Assembly (NCBI RefSeq): GCF_019130065.1
Contig: NZ_JAHSPG010000005.1
Span: forward strand, 1 to 64,000
Length of the DNA stretch: 64,000 nt
Reading direction: 5' to 3'
From: Pinibacter aurantiacus
Lineage (GTDB): Bacteria; Bacteroidota; Bacteroidia; Chitinophagales; Chitinophagaceae
Shown here piece after piece: positions 52,541 through 59,566 of this stretch. The position numbers were made by a program, and so were the translations under genes. Each line of letters starts with the position of its first letter. Within the stretch, counting starts at the first letter, position 1. Under the pieces are notes generated by a model. That model made no database searches. It was not told where the DNA came from and was given only the letters and a program-made list of their open reading frames with translations.

Positions 52541-52834
52541 ATGTCATATTTGACTAACATACAAAACTCATTACAAAAGCTGAAGCCAATATTGGTTAAC
52601 AAATACCATGTTAGCACAATTGGACTTTTTGGTTCTGTTGTGCGTAATGATTATTCAGATTTAAAAAGCGACATTGATATTATTGTTGACTTTAGCGAGC
52701 CAATTGGAATAGAGTTTATAGACATGGCAGATTTAATTGAAAAAGAACTAAAGAAGAAAGTAGATGTAGTTTCAAAAAGAGGGATAAAAGAAAAATATTT
52801 TTCGCAAATACAAGACGAAATTGTTTATGTCTAA
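52541..52834 (+). CDS. MntA-type minimal nucleotidyltransferase (antitoxin)
   Basis: A 97-residue minimal nucleotidyltransferase. The polymerase-beta-like motif GS-x11-DxD (GSVVRNDYSDLKSDID) is present, one residue longer than the common x10 spacing, with a third acidic residue in VDVVSKR. In the type VII toxin-antitoxin MntA-HepT, MntA AMPylates HepT and silences it. The next gene is a HepT homolog and overlaps by 8 bases, which supports the pairing. ATG at 52541 was chosen over an in-frame start at 52526 because it follows the promoter box. Confidence 0.87.
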   Translation: MSYLTNIQNSLQKLKPILVNKYHVSTIGLFGSVVRNDYSDLKSDIDIIVDFSEPIGIEFIDMADLIEKELKKKVDVVSKRGIKEKYFSQIQDEIVYV

Positions 52835-53159
52835 GCGTCTTCCTGAATTGCTCATTAGTGATATAGTAGATAGTGGGAACAAAATTTTATCCTATACAAA
52901 CAATCTTTCGTTTGAGCAATTTGTTTCTGACAGTAAAACTGTGGATGCCGTAATAAGAAATTTTGAGATAATAGGAGAGGCTGCCAATAGGCTGCCTGAA
53001 GATTTTAAAGATTTACATTTAGATATTGATTGGCATCGAATAAGAGGATTTAGAAACCGGATAGTTCACGATTATTTTGGGATAGATTATTCTATTGTGT
53101 GGATTATTAAAGAATCATTTCTTCCTGGAATGATCACCAAATTAAAATCTCTTATTTAG
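52827..53159 (+). CDS. HepT-like ribonuclease toxin (DUF86)
   Basis: A 110-residue all-helical HEPN protein. The RX4HXY active-site motif is present as RNRIVHDY near residues 82-89, so RNase activity is plausible. Other family phrases: DAVIRNFEIIGEAANRLP and HRIRGF. ATG at 52827 overlaps the mntA stop by 8 bases; an upstream TTG at 52821 is less likely. Cognate partner of the preceding antitoxin. Whether it is an active TA system or a relic cannot be told. Confidence 0.87.
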   Translation: MSKRLPELLISDIVDSGNKILSYTNNLSFEQFVSDSKTVDAVIRNFEIIGEAANRLPEDFKDLHLDIDWHRIRGFRNRIVHDYFGIDYSIVWIIKESFLPGMITKLKSLI

Positions 53160-53261
53160 TTAATAGCCTGCCAAATCATTAATCGGCGCTATAACAGAGG
53201 CTAAATGCAGCATTTCTAATTTTTCCTCCACGTTCATTCAGCCAATTATTCAATTATCAGC

Positions 53262-53831
53262 ATGGAATTATTCATCAAGAATATGGTTTGCCCCAGGTGC
53301 ATCAAAGCCGTAAGAAGCATTGCAGAAAGTTTAAAGCTGGATGTAGAAGATGTAGAGTTGGGTAAAGTTGTTTTAAGGAAGGAGCCAAATGAAAAGGCGC
53401 TAAAAGCATTTGATGAAACGCTGCAGGCGGAAGGATTTGAAATCATCAACAACAAGAAAGCACGAGTAATCGAACAAATAAAAAAACATATCATTTCTCT
53501 CATTCAAAACAAGGATATGGATGAAATGAATGTTACGCTCTCAGAATATCTCTCCTCAAAACTTCATCACGACTATGGTTACCTGAGTAACCTTTTTTCT
53601 TCTGTAGAAAACACAACGATTGAACAGTACTTCATTCTGCAAAAAATAGAAAAGGTAAAAGAACTGCTTGTTTACAATGAATTGAGCTTAAGTGAAATTG
53701 CCTTTAAATTGGGCTACAGCAGCGTTGCGCATTTATCCGCACAATTCAAAAAAATAACTGGCTTTACGCCGAGCCAGTTCAGGCAATTGAAAGATCATAA
53801 ACGCAAACCAATAGACGGAGTAGGCAAATAA
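53262..53831 (+). CDS. HMA-like/AraC fusion regulator
   Basis: A 189-residue protein in two parts. Residues 1-68 resemble a heavy-metal-associated ferredoxin-like fold with a C10-P-R-C13 metal-binding motif (NMVCPRCIKAVRSIAESL). Residues about 105-182 are a full AraC-type DNA-binding domain with two helix-turn-helices (DYGYLSNLFSSVENTTIEQY, then LSLSEIAFKLGYSSVAHLSAQFKKITGFTPSQFR). This HMA-AraC fusion is known in Bacteroidota and is thought to sense a metal such as copper or silver. No efflux or copper gene is adjacent, so its target lies elsewhere. It is transcribed alone, 102 bases after hepT. Confidence 0.82.
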   Translation: MELFIKNMVCPRCIKAVRSIAESLKLDVEDVELGKVVLRKEPNEKALKAFDETLQAEGFEIINNKKARVIEQIKKHIISLIQNKDMDEMNVTLSEYLSSKLHHDYGYLSNLFSSVENTTIEQYFILQKIEKVKELLVYNELSLSEIAFKLGYSSVAHLSAQFKKITGFTPSQFRQLKDHKRKPIDGVGK

Positions 53832-54414
53832 GTGTACGTTGCGGCTACTGGTAGTTAGAAAAAGAGGCGAAAAATTTGTGTTAAAAGCCTAAAAAACTAA
53901 CAATAATCAACTAAAAATTGCCGGAAAAAACCGTTGGGCTTCATGCGTTTTTTTTGTTAAAATGCACTGCTGGCAAGGGTTTTGAAAAATAATCTCCAGA
54001 TTTGGCGTCATGAAAGCGTAAAAAACTTGGTTTTAAACATGACTTCCCGCGCACTACTTTTACATCATCAAACAAAGCAAACGGAAAACGAAGAGAAAGA
54101 AAAAGAGAGTTTGATAAAAAGGAGAAGCACTAAAAATGACTTCACCACATTAAAGAGATTTTTGAAGATTTTTTCATATGGCAAGCAATCGTTAGAGGGC
54201 TGCTGTTTCTACAGCCGGCCCCTTTTTTAAAATTCTTAAGCTTGCGAATTTCTTTAGATGATTGTCTTACGCTAATATTCAGCGACTTGCGGCCTGCAAA
54301 AAAGACTTAACGATTTCCAAATTGCATATTAACTCTTTGGTCCTGGGGACAATGAAGTAACATTCATGTATAGGTTCGATTCCTGTATTGAGTACTGAAC
54401 AAAACTTAAATATT
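53832..54414. other. Gene-free stretch with one intrinsic terminator
   Basis: No convincing gene. Frames of up to 82 codons cross it but run through the terminator and show no family traits. It contains the terminator at 54197-54228 and, at 54370-54386, a T-arm-like sequence (ATAGG-ttcgatt-CCTGT) that is not part of a complete tRNA. An RNA ending at the terminator, starting somewhere between 54000 and 54150, is possible. Confidence 0.5.
54197..54228 (+). terminator. Orphan intrinsic terminator
   Basis: GGGCtGCTGT-ttct-ACAGCcgGCCC, with a bulge, followed by c and six T. The nearest plus-strand stop upstream is 366 bases away, so it may end a small RNA or a long HMA-AraC transcript. Confidence 0.72.
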
Positions 54415-54573
54415 ATGTCATTTATTAAAGAATTATTATTCGACAAAGAACTGGTAGCTACATTGAAAACTACACAAGTTGATCCAGACATTCTGTACAT
54501 GGAACTTATGAACGGTAAAATCACTTTGAAAGAGTATTTTGCTGCGTTGCAAACACAGGTGCCTGTAAGATAA
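54415..54573 (+). CDS. Small hypothetical protein, 52 residues
   Basis: An open frame of 52 residues from ATG 54415: MSFIKELLFDKELVATLK, then helical, acidic-amphipathic text with LYMELMNGKITLKEYFAALQ. It has plausible composition and a Bacteroidota-like start but no family I recognise. A strong hairpin (TATCAGTTTCTC with GAGAAAACTGATA, 54628-54655) follows. Its in-frame upstream TTG is less likely. Confidence is limited by length. Confidence 0.45.
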   Translation: MSFIKELLFDKELVATLKTTQVDPDILYMELMNGKITLKEYFAALQTQVPVR

Positions 54574-54840
54574 GCAGAGCGAGGCAACAGTAAATGTTGC
54601 GATTTATCCGATCCGTTGAATAAAATGTATCAGTTTCTCTAAGAGAAAACTGATACAAGAAGCGGCAAAAAAGCAGCCGTAAAAAATGGTTCTTAAAATA
54701 CTGAGCTGGTTCATTAAAAGATAACAAAGCAAAACAAGCTTGATCTTTACATACATCATCACCACCAGCCACTCGCTTTACTTACATCGCGCATCCGCGC
54801 AACAGAATTCCCGAATTTCAATTGTAGTTTCAAACATCTA

Positions 54841-54935
54841 AAAGGTGTTTCAGTTAAAACTGTAACTCGTTTTCCGAAAGCAATAACAGCTTTGAAAAAT
54901 GTAGCACAGTTTTGCTGAAACACCTTTTTCTTTTT
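54841..54935 (+). ncRNA. Candidate rod-shaped structured RNA or long terminator
   Basis: AAAGGTGTTTCAG and AAAACTGT (54841-54863) pair with ACAGTTTT and CTGAAACACCTTT (54906-54927), followed by ttcttttttg. The centre adds TTTTC/GAAAA and AAAGC/GCTTT. The result is a hairpin of about 87 bases interrupted by small bulges. No gene ends just before it, so it may be the 3' part of a small RNA. It matches no RNA family I know. Confidence 0.4.
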
Positions 54936-55006
54936 TGAGCAATTTTTTGTTGATGCATATCGTGCTGCATTTTTTACTGGTAACCAATAGACATCAGCGT
55001 GTTCGT

Positions 55007-55122
55007 AGAGACGCATTGAATGCGTCTCTGCAGCACCCGCGCAATGCGACAAAAAAGCGGCTATCATGCCTTTGTATTGGTATATTTCTGGGGTGTAAAG
55101 GGAGACGCGTTCAACGCGTCTC
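55007..55122. repeat. Pair of GAGACGC hairpins
   Basis: AGAGACGCATT-g-AATGCGTCTCT (55007-55029) and GAGACGCGTT-c-AACGCGTCTC (55102-55122) are perfect hairpins of the same word type. The terminator at 19236-19255 (AGACGCCC) shares the word. The 72 bases between them are unremarkable. Confidence 0.7.
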
Positions 55123-55157
55123 TACGGGATGCCCGATGGTGCTGCATTCAAAAAATA

Positions 55158-55190
55158 GCCACAATGAAAAATCATTGTGGCCTTCAAAAA
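55158..55190 (-). terminator. Terminator of the REC-histidine kinase gene
   Basis: Perfect 10-bp stem GCCACAATGA-aaaa-TCATTGTGGC (55158-55181). On the minus strand a run of T follows (about 55152-55157). It lies about 70 bases past the kinase stop. Confidence 0.75.
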
Positions 55191-55248
55191 ACATCCGTGT
55201 GAAAAACAAAAATACAAACCAAATCCAAAACATCCAGAGAATATATTT

Positions 55249-56310
55249 TTAAGCAAAGGGAATTTCTATGTTCAATGTATATCCTTGTTGCGGTGCAGTG
55301 GTAATGTCAAGCCTGCCCTCATGCATTTGCAATCGTGTAATAATGTTTTCGAATCCCTGCCCATGATAATTATTAGCGGGATTAAAGCCGATACCGTTGT
55401 CCTTAATAGTGAGGTAGAAATTGTTTCCGCAGGTTCGCAGTTCAATCTCTGCTTTGTTTGCCCGCGAATGTTTCAAAATATTGTTCAATTGCTCCTGCAC
55501 AATTCTGTAAGTCGTTAACTTTTCGCTGTTTGAAAGTTTTTCGAATGCAACATTTTTTGTTGTCAATTTTATTTGCAAGCCATGACGCCTGTATATTTTA
55601 ATGATCATTTCGTCGAGCGCTTCTTTTAGCCCGATGTCAAACAATGCTGTTGGCACGAGCGTTTGCGTAAGGTTGCCGATTTCGGCAATGGCCTGTGAAA
55701 TATATTCGCCGCTTTTCTGCAAAAGGTCCTTGCTTTTTTCTGCTTCATTCATCGCAAGGTTTAAACATAGTTGCGCACTGGCTAACACCTGGTTGATATT
55801 TTCGTGCAGTTCCGTGCCAATCTCCTTTCTTTCCTGCTCATGAGTTTGGATGGTTGCCTTTGCAATAAGCTTTTGTGAATTGATACTGCGTTCAACGACC
55901 CTTTGCGCTATCTTTTTTCTTTCAATGCTATAGCGAGCTGTTTTCTGCAAAACATTTTCATCGAACTCTCCCTTTACCAAATAGTCCTGCGCGCCTCCCG
56001 CAATAGCGGCAATTGCCACATCTATATCAGCAAGTCCCGACAGCACAATAATTGGAACATTTTGTTTTTTGTGATTGATATGTATGAAAGAGTCCAGCCC
56101 CTGGCTATCGGGCAAACTGAGATCCAGGAAAATCACGTCTGGTTCGAAATCCTGTTTTTCTAAAAGTGCAATACATTCCTTTAAAGACGTAGCCCGAACA
56201 ACTGTCTTGATTGACAAGGTGGAAAGAGAAAGAAACTCAGAGAAGATCACATAATCTGCCTGAGAATCTTCAACCACCAGCATGGTAAGAGGTTGCAAAA
56301 AGTCAATCAT
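55249..56310 (-). CDS. Hybrid protein: receiver domain plus HisKA_3/HATPase kinase
   Basis: A 353-residue cytoplasmic sensor: receiver domain about residues 8-125 (VVEDSQADY, phospho-acceptor D63 in VIFLDLSLPDSQG, K113 in DYLVKGEF), then a NarL-type histidine kinase with H169 in ERKEIGTELHENINQVLASAQ, followed by an HATPase domain (RIVQEQLNNILKHSRANKAEI, DNGIGFNP, GQGFENIITRL). Such receiver-kinases take phosphate at the receiver and pass it on through kinase activity. It is divergent from the second kinase gene with an ATTCAGTT repeat between. Confidence 0.87.
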   Translation of the reverse strand: MIDFLQPLTMLVVEDSQADYVIFSEFLSLSTLSIKTVVRATSLKECIALLEKQDFEPDVIFLDLSLPDSQGLDSFIHINHKKQNVPIIVLSGLADIDVAIAAIAGGAQDYLVKGEFDENVLQKTARYSIERKKIAQRVVERSINSQKLIAKATIQTHEQERKEIGTELHENINQVLASAQLCLNLAMNEAEKSKDLLQKSGEYISQAIAEIGNLTQTLVPTALFDIGLKEALDEMIIKIYRRHGLQIKLTTKNVAFEKLSNSEKLTTYRIVQEQLNNILKHSRANKAEIELRTCGNNFYLTIKDNGIGFNPANNYHGQGFENIITRLQMHEGRLDITTAPQQGYTLNIEIPFA

Positions 56311-56426
56311 TAGAAAACGGTTAGGGTACGTAAACGGGGTTAGCTGTAAAACAATTTTATCCAGAATTTTTCAATTTTGCAATAGCGTGGAAATATTTTT
56401 TTAAAGATTTGAGCAATATCAAGTTT

Positions 56427-56537
56427 AATAATAATTGAGTAACTGAATGACTGAATAACTGAGGGTCGCCGAAGGTCAACAAAATGATCAAATAATTTCA
56501 ATCAATTATTCGGTTACTCAGTTATTCAATTATTATT
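56427..56537. repeat. Inverted repeat, ATTCAGTT family, between divergent kinase genes
   Basis: Left arm 56427-56463 (AATAATTGAGTAACTGAATG, CTGAATAACTGAG) and right arm 56502-56537 (TCAATTATTCGGTTACTC, AGTTATTCAATTATT). It lies in the shared promoter region of two genes that point away from it, so terminator function is excluded here. Confidence 0.8.
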
Positions 56538-56574
56538 GAGAAAAAAACTATTTTGTGGCGATCCATATAAATCC

Positions 56575-58554
56575 ATGAAACAGTTTTCACTAATCCGTTG
56601 GTTCAGGAACGTATCAATTGCCAGGAAATTATATTTTACCGTAGGTATCATGGCTGCATTAATTGCGGTTGAGCTGGCCGTTCTCACTTTTTCCATAAAT
56701 ACATTGTCTTCTGTAAGAGCATACGTTGGCGGCGAGGGCCTTTGGTCCAAGGCGCAGAAGGATGCCATCTATAATCTCAAAAAATATGTACACACACATG
56801 ACGAACGTTACTATGACGAATATGTGAAGTTTATGAAAGTTCCGCTAGGAGATCATAGTGCACTGGTGGAGATGGAAAAAGCCGATCCCGACAAACAGGT
56901 AATGTGGAGTGGATTGATTAAAGGAAGAAATCATCCGGAAGATGTAGACGGAATGATAAAATTATTCCGAAGGTTCAATAACATTAGTTACTTGCGCGAT
57001 GCCATTGCCGCATGGAAGACTGCGGACAGCCTGGCAAGTAAATTAACGCCCATCGCAGAAGATATAAGCAGGGAAATAAAATCAGGCACTCCATCCCAAC
57101 CAAAATTGAATGATATGTGGGCGCAGGTAGAACCCATTGTAGCAAGTGTAACCGCGTATGAGGATATGTTTTCATACAAGCTGGGAGAAGGTTCGAGGTG
57201 GCTGGAAAATCTTATTCTGAAACTGCTGTTTGCCGTTGCGTTAACGGTGGAACTTACCGGCCTCGCACTCGCAATCGTAGTGAGCAGAAGTATACAAAAA
57301 GGATTGAATGAGATATTACAATCTGCGAAAGCTTTTGCCAAAGGCGATTTTACGAGAAAGGCGCAGATTTTTTCTAAAGATGAGATTGGCATTCTTGCCA
57401 ACAACTTTAATACAATGGCCAATGAGCTGGAACGAAGCATTCAGGATATGGAACATGCGCAGCAAAAGTTTAGGTCGCTGCTCGAATCTGCCCCGGACGC
57501 GATGGTGATTATTGGGCAGGACAACCTGATTCAATTGGTAAACAAACAATGTGAGAATATTTTCGGTTATACAAAAACGGAGCTGCTGGGCAAAAAGCCA
57601 GCTATCCTTTTTCCAGAGAAATATAGAAACGCAGCTACAGCCGAATTCTTTACAGAACTAAAAAAGGGAAAAGCCGATGCGCTTGAATTGATATGTTGTA
57701 GAAAGAGCGGTGAAAGTTTTCCTGTGGAAATAAGTATGCGCCCGATAGATACTGAAGATGGCGTTTTATTGTCCATTGCCATTCGTGATATTTCAGAAAA
57801 GAAGCGTTTGGAAAATGCGATACTGGAAGCGAATACGACACTTGAGAAAAAAGTTACGCAACGTACTTCGGAGTTGAAAAGTAAAAATCGCGAGCTCGAA
57901 CAGTTTGCCTACGTAGCGTCGCACGACTTGCAGGAACCGCTGCGAACAACCTCCAGTTTTCTGGCATTGCTGCGAAAACAATATCATGGCAAGCTGGATG
58001 AAAAGGCAGACAAATACATTGACTACATTACGCAGGCATCTGACCGCATGAAAACGCTCATCATGGATTTGCTGGATTACTCAAGACTGGGCCGTGAAAA
58101 AGAACTGGTAAAAGTAGATTGCAATGTAATGATCAACGAAGTAATGGCAGATCTTCAAAATGTAATCCGCGAGAACCAAGCAGCTATCGAAGTTGGCCCT
58201 TTGCCAGTTGTGAATGCGTACCCCACAGAGTTGAAACTGTTGTTCCAGAACCTTATCAGCAATTCTATCAAATTTAAGAAAGCTGGTATTTCTCCTGTAA
58301 TAAATATATCGGCGGCACAATACCACGGAAGCTGGCAGTTTACTGTCAACGACAATGGAATAGGTATAGAAAAGCAGTACCAGGAGAAAATATTTATTAT
58401 TTTCCAGCGTTTGCATAACCGCTCAGAATATGACGGGTCGGGCATTGGATTGGCGCATTGCAAGAAGATTGTTGAAATGCACCGCGGGCATATTTGGGTA
58501 GATTCGGAATTAGCGCAGGGCAGCTCTTTTCACTTTACAATTTTTGAAAATTAA
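56575..58554 (+). CDS. Membrane histidine kinase with HAMP and PAS domains
   Basis: A 659-residue sensor kinase: membrane segment about 22-42, a periplasmic sensor region about 43-205, second membrane segment about 217-240, HAMP about 240-290, PAS about 300-420 with LESAPDAMVIIGQDN, a coiled linker, HisKA with H450 in YVASHDLQEPLRTTSSFL, and HATPase (NLISNSIKFKK, DNGIGIEKQYQEKIFIIFQRLH, GSGIGLAHCKKIVEMHRGHIWVDSE). The phytochrome-type HisKA pattern is common in Bacteroidota. ATG at 56575; an upstream TTG is less likely. The response regulator starts 18 bases after its stop, so it is its likely partner. Confidence 0.93.
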   Translation: MKQFSLIRWFRNVSIARKLYFTVGIMAALIAVELAVLTFSINTLSSVRAYVGGEGLWSKAQKDAIYNLKKYVHTHDERYYDEYVKFMKVPLGDHSALVEMEKADPDKQVMWSGLIKGRNHPEDVDGMIKLFRRFNNISYLRDAIAAWKTADSLASKLTPIAEDISREIKSGTPSQPKLNDMWAQVEPIVASVTAYEDMFSYKLGEGSRWLENLILKLLFAVALTVELTGLALAIVVSRSIQKGLNEILQSAKAFAKGDFTRKAQIFSKDEIGILANNFNTMANELERSIQDMEHAQQKFRSLLESAPDAMVIIGQDNLIQLVNKQCENIFGYTKTELLGKKPAILFPEKYRNAATAEFFTELKKGKADALELICCRKSGESFPVEISMRPIDTEDGVLLSIAIRDISEKKRLENAILEANTTLEKKVTQRTSELKSKNRELEQFAYVASHDLQEPLRTTSSFLALLRKQYHGKLDEKADKYIDYITQASDRMKTLIMDLLDYSRLGREKELVKVDCNVMINEVMADLQNVIRENQAAIEVGPLPVVNAYPTELKLLFQNLISNSIKFKKAGISPVINISAAQYHGSWQFTVNDNGIGIEKQYQEKIFIIFQRLHNRSEYDGSGIGLAHCKKIVEMHRGHIWVDSELAQGSSFHFTIFEN

Positions 58555-58571
58555 ACCCTCTTTAGAAATAG

Positions 58572-58994
58572 ATGAAAAAGAAACTCAAATGCATAATGCT
58601 GATCGATGATGATGAGCCTACTAATTTCTTGAATAAAATGGTGGTGGAAGAAATGGATTGTGCAGAAAGAATACAGGTTGTTCCAAATGCAAGGCAAGCA
58701 CTTGAATACCTCAAAGCAGCATCAAACAACAACAGCGATCAATGCACTCCGGAATTGATCTTTCTCGATATAAACATGCCGGCAATGGATGGTTGGGAGT
58801 TCCTGGCAGAATACGAGAAATTATCTGAAGGGCAAAAAAGCAAGGTGATCGTTGTAATGCTCACCACATCTTTTAACCCGGAGGACCGCTTACGGGCAAT
58901 GCAAATTGAAACTGTGGCAGCATTCAGGAACAAACCGCTGACAGTAGAAATTTTGCGGGAAATTTTGGAAGCGCATTTTCCTGGTTATCTTTAA
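58572..58994 (+). CDS. Single-domain response regulator (Rcp1-like)
   Basis: A 140-residue stand-alone receiver with no output domain. Acidic pocket IDDDEPTNF (about residues 11-19), phospho-acceptor D66 in LIFLDINMPAMDGWEFL, T/S in VVMLTTS and the K in FRNKPLT. Like Rcp1-type regulators it may hand phosphate to another protein or act by binding. It follows the PAS-kinase gene by 18 bases and precedes a thioesterase gene by 15 bases, so all three should be one operon. Confidence 0.92.
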   Translation: MKKKLKCIMLIDDDEPTNFLNKMVVEEMDCAERIQVVPNARQALEYLKAASNNNSDQCTPELIFLDINMPAMDGWEFLAEYEKLSEGQKSKVIVVMLTTSFNPEDRLRAMQIETVAAFRNKPLTVEILREILEAHFPGYL

Positions 58995-59008
58995 TAAAAG
59001 AAAAGATT

Positions 59009-59416
59009 ATGCAGGAGCCGGTGGGAGATGTTTACGCACATACGATAGCGGTAGAAGCAAATGATATAGATGAATTGGGTCACGTAAACAACATTGTGTA
59101 CGTGCGATGGGTGCAGGAAGCGGCCGCGGCGCATTGGAACTACCTTGCGGATGAAGAGACAAAACGGGAAAATGCATGGGTGGTAGTGAGACATGAAATT
59201 GACTATTTAAGTCCGGCACTTATTTCTGATGATGTGGTTGCAAAAACCTGGGTAGGAGAATCGGGCGGAGCGAAATCAGTGCGATATGTTGACGTTTGTT
59301 CGGCAACAGGAAAGATATTTGCGAAAGCAAAAACGACGTGGTGCCTTTTAAGCGCACAGAACATGCGGCCTAAAAGAATAGATGAGAAAATGCTTGCAGT
59401 ATTATTCAAAAAGTAA
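59009..59416 (+). CDS. Acyl-CoA thioesterase, hot-dog fold (YbgC/FadM type)
   Basis: A 135-residue single hot-dog protein with the 4-hydroxybenzoyl-CoA thioesterase motif IDELGHVNNIVYVRWVQEAA (catalytic D21, H25 near the start of the helix). It should hydrolyse acyl-CoA or acyl-ACP; substrate not predicted. Last gene of the kinase operon, ended by the terminator at 59415-59441 that overlaps its stop codon. Confidence 0.88.
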   Translation: MQEPVGDVYAHTIAVEANDIDELGHVNNIVYVRWVQEAAAAHWNYLADEETKRENAWVVVRHEIDYLSPALISDDVVAKTWVGESGGAKSVRYVDVCSATGKIFAKAKTTWCLLSAQNMRPKRIDEKMLAVLFKK

Positions 59417-59441
59417 TGCCGGTTGTTTTGCAACCGGCATT
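59415..59441 (+). terminator. Intrinsic terminator of the kinase-regulator-thioesterase operon
   Basis: Perfect 11-bp stem AATGCCGGTTG (59415-59425), loop ttttg, CAACCGGCATT (59431-59441), with a weak T run. The stem starts inside the TAA stop codon (59414-59416). Its word is close to the one at 60990-61021. Confidence 0.8.
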
Positions 59442-59566
59442 TACATTTAGGATTTCACGCAAAGGAGCAAAGATCGCAAAGGTTTTTTCAAGCGGTGACT
59501 GCAATGAAGGCTTCGTCAAACAGAAACAATGTTATTAGTTAAACGGTCGTAGGAAACGACATTGAA

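Larger units (their letters stand above)
54574..55248. other. Gene-free, hairpin-rich stretch before the REC-kinase gene
   Basis: No gene is seen in 675 bases. It holds a small hairpin at 54584-54600 (GCAACA-gtaaa-TGTTGC), the hairpin at 54628-54655, a rod-like structure with U-tract at 54841-54935, two GACGC hairpins at 55007-55029 and 55102-55122, and the terminator at 55158-55181. Confidence 0.6.

Noticed and set aside
53982-54230. 82-codon plus-strand frame
   Set aside because: It ends beyond an intrinsic terminator, has no recognisable trait and its sequence is Lys/Glu low-complexity in a gene-free region.
54370-54386. T-arm-like sequence with ttcgatt loop, suggesting a tRNA or tmRNA 3' end
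   Set aside because: No acceptor 5' strand pairs with the following bases, no 7-base anticodon loop and no proper D-arm were found upstream, so it is not a tRNA and probably chance.
54759-55067. Minus-strand 102-codon frame over the rod-like hairpin
   Set aside because: No family traits, and it covers a structured region with a U-tract; more likely non-coding.
15439-56537. CRISPR array, because of many short repeated words
   Set aside because: The words are contiguous or palindromic, without evenly spaced spacers, and no cas gene is present.
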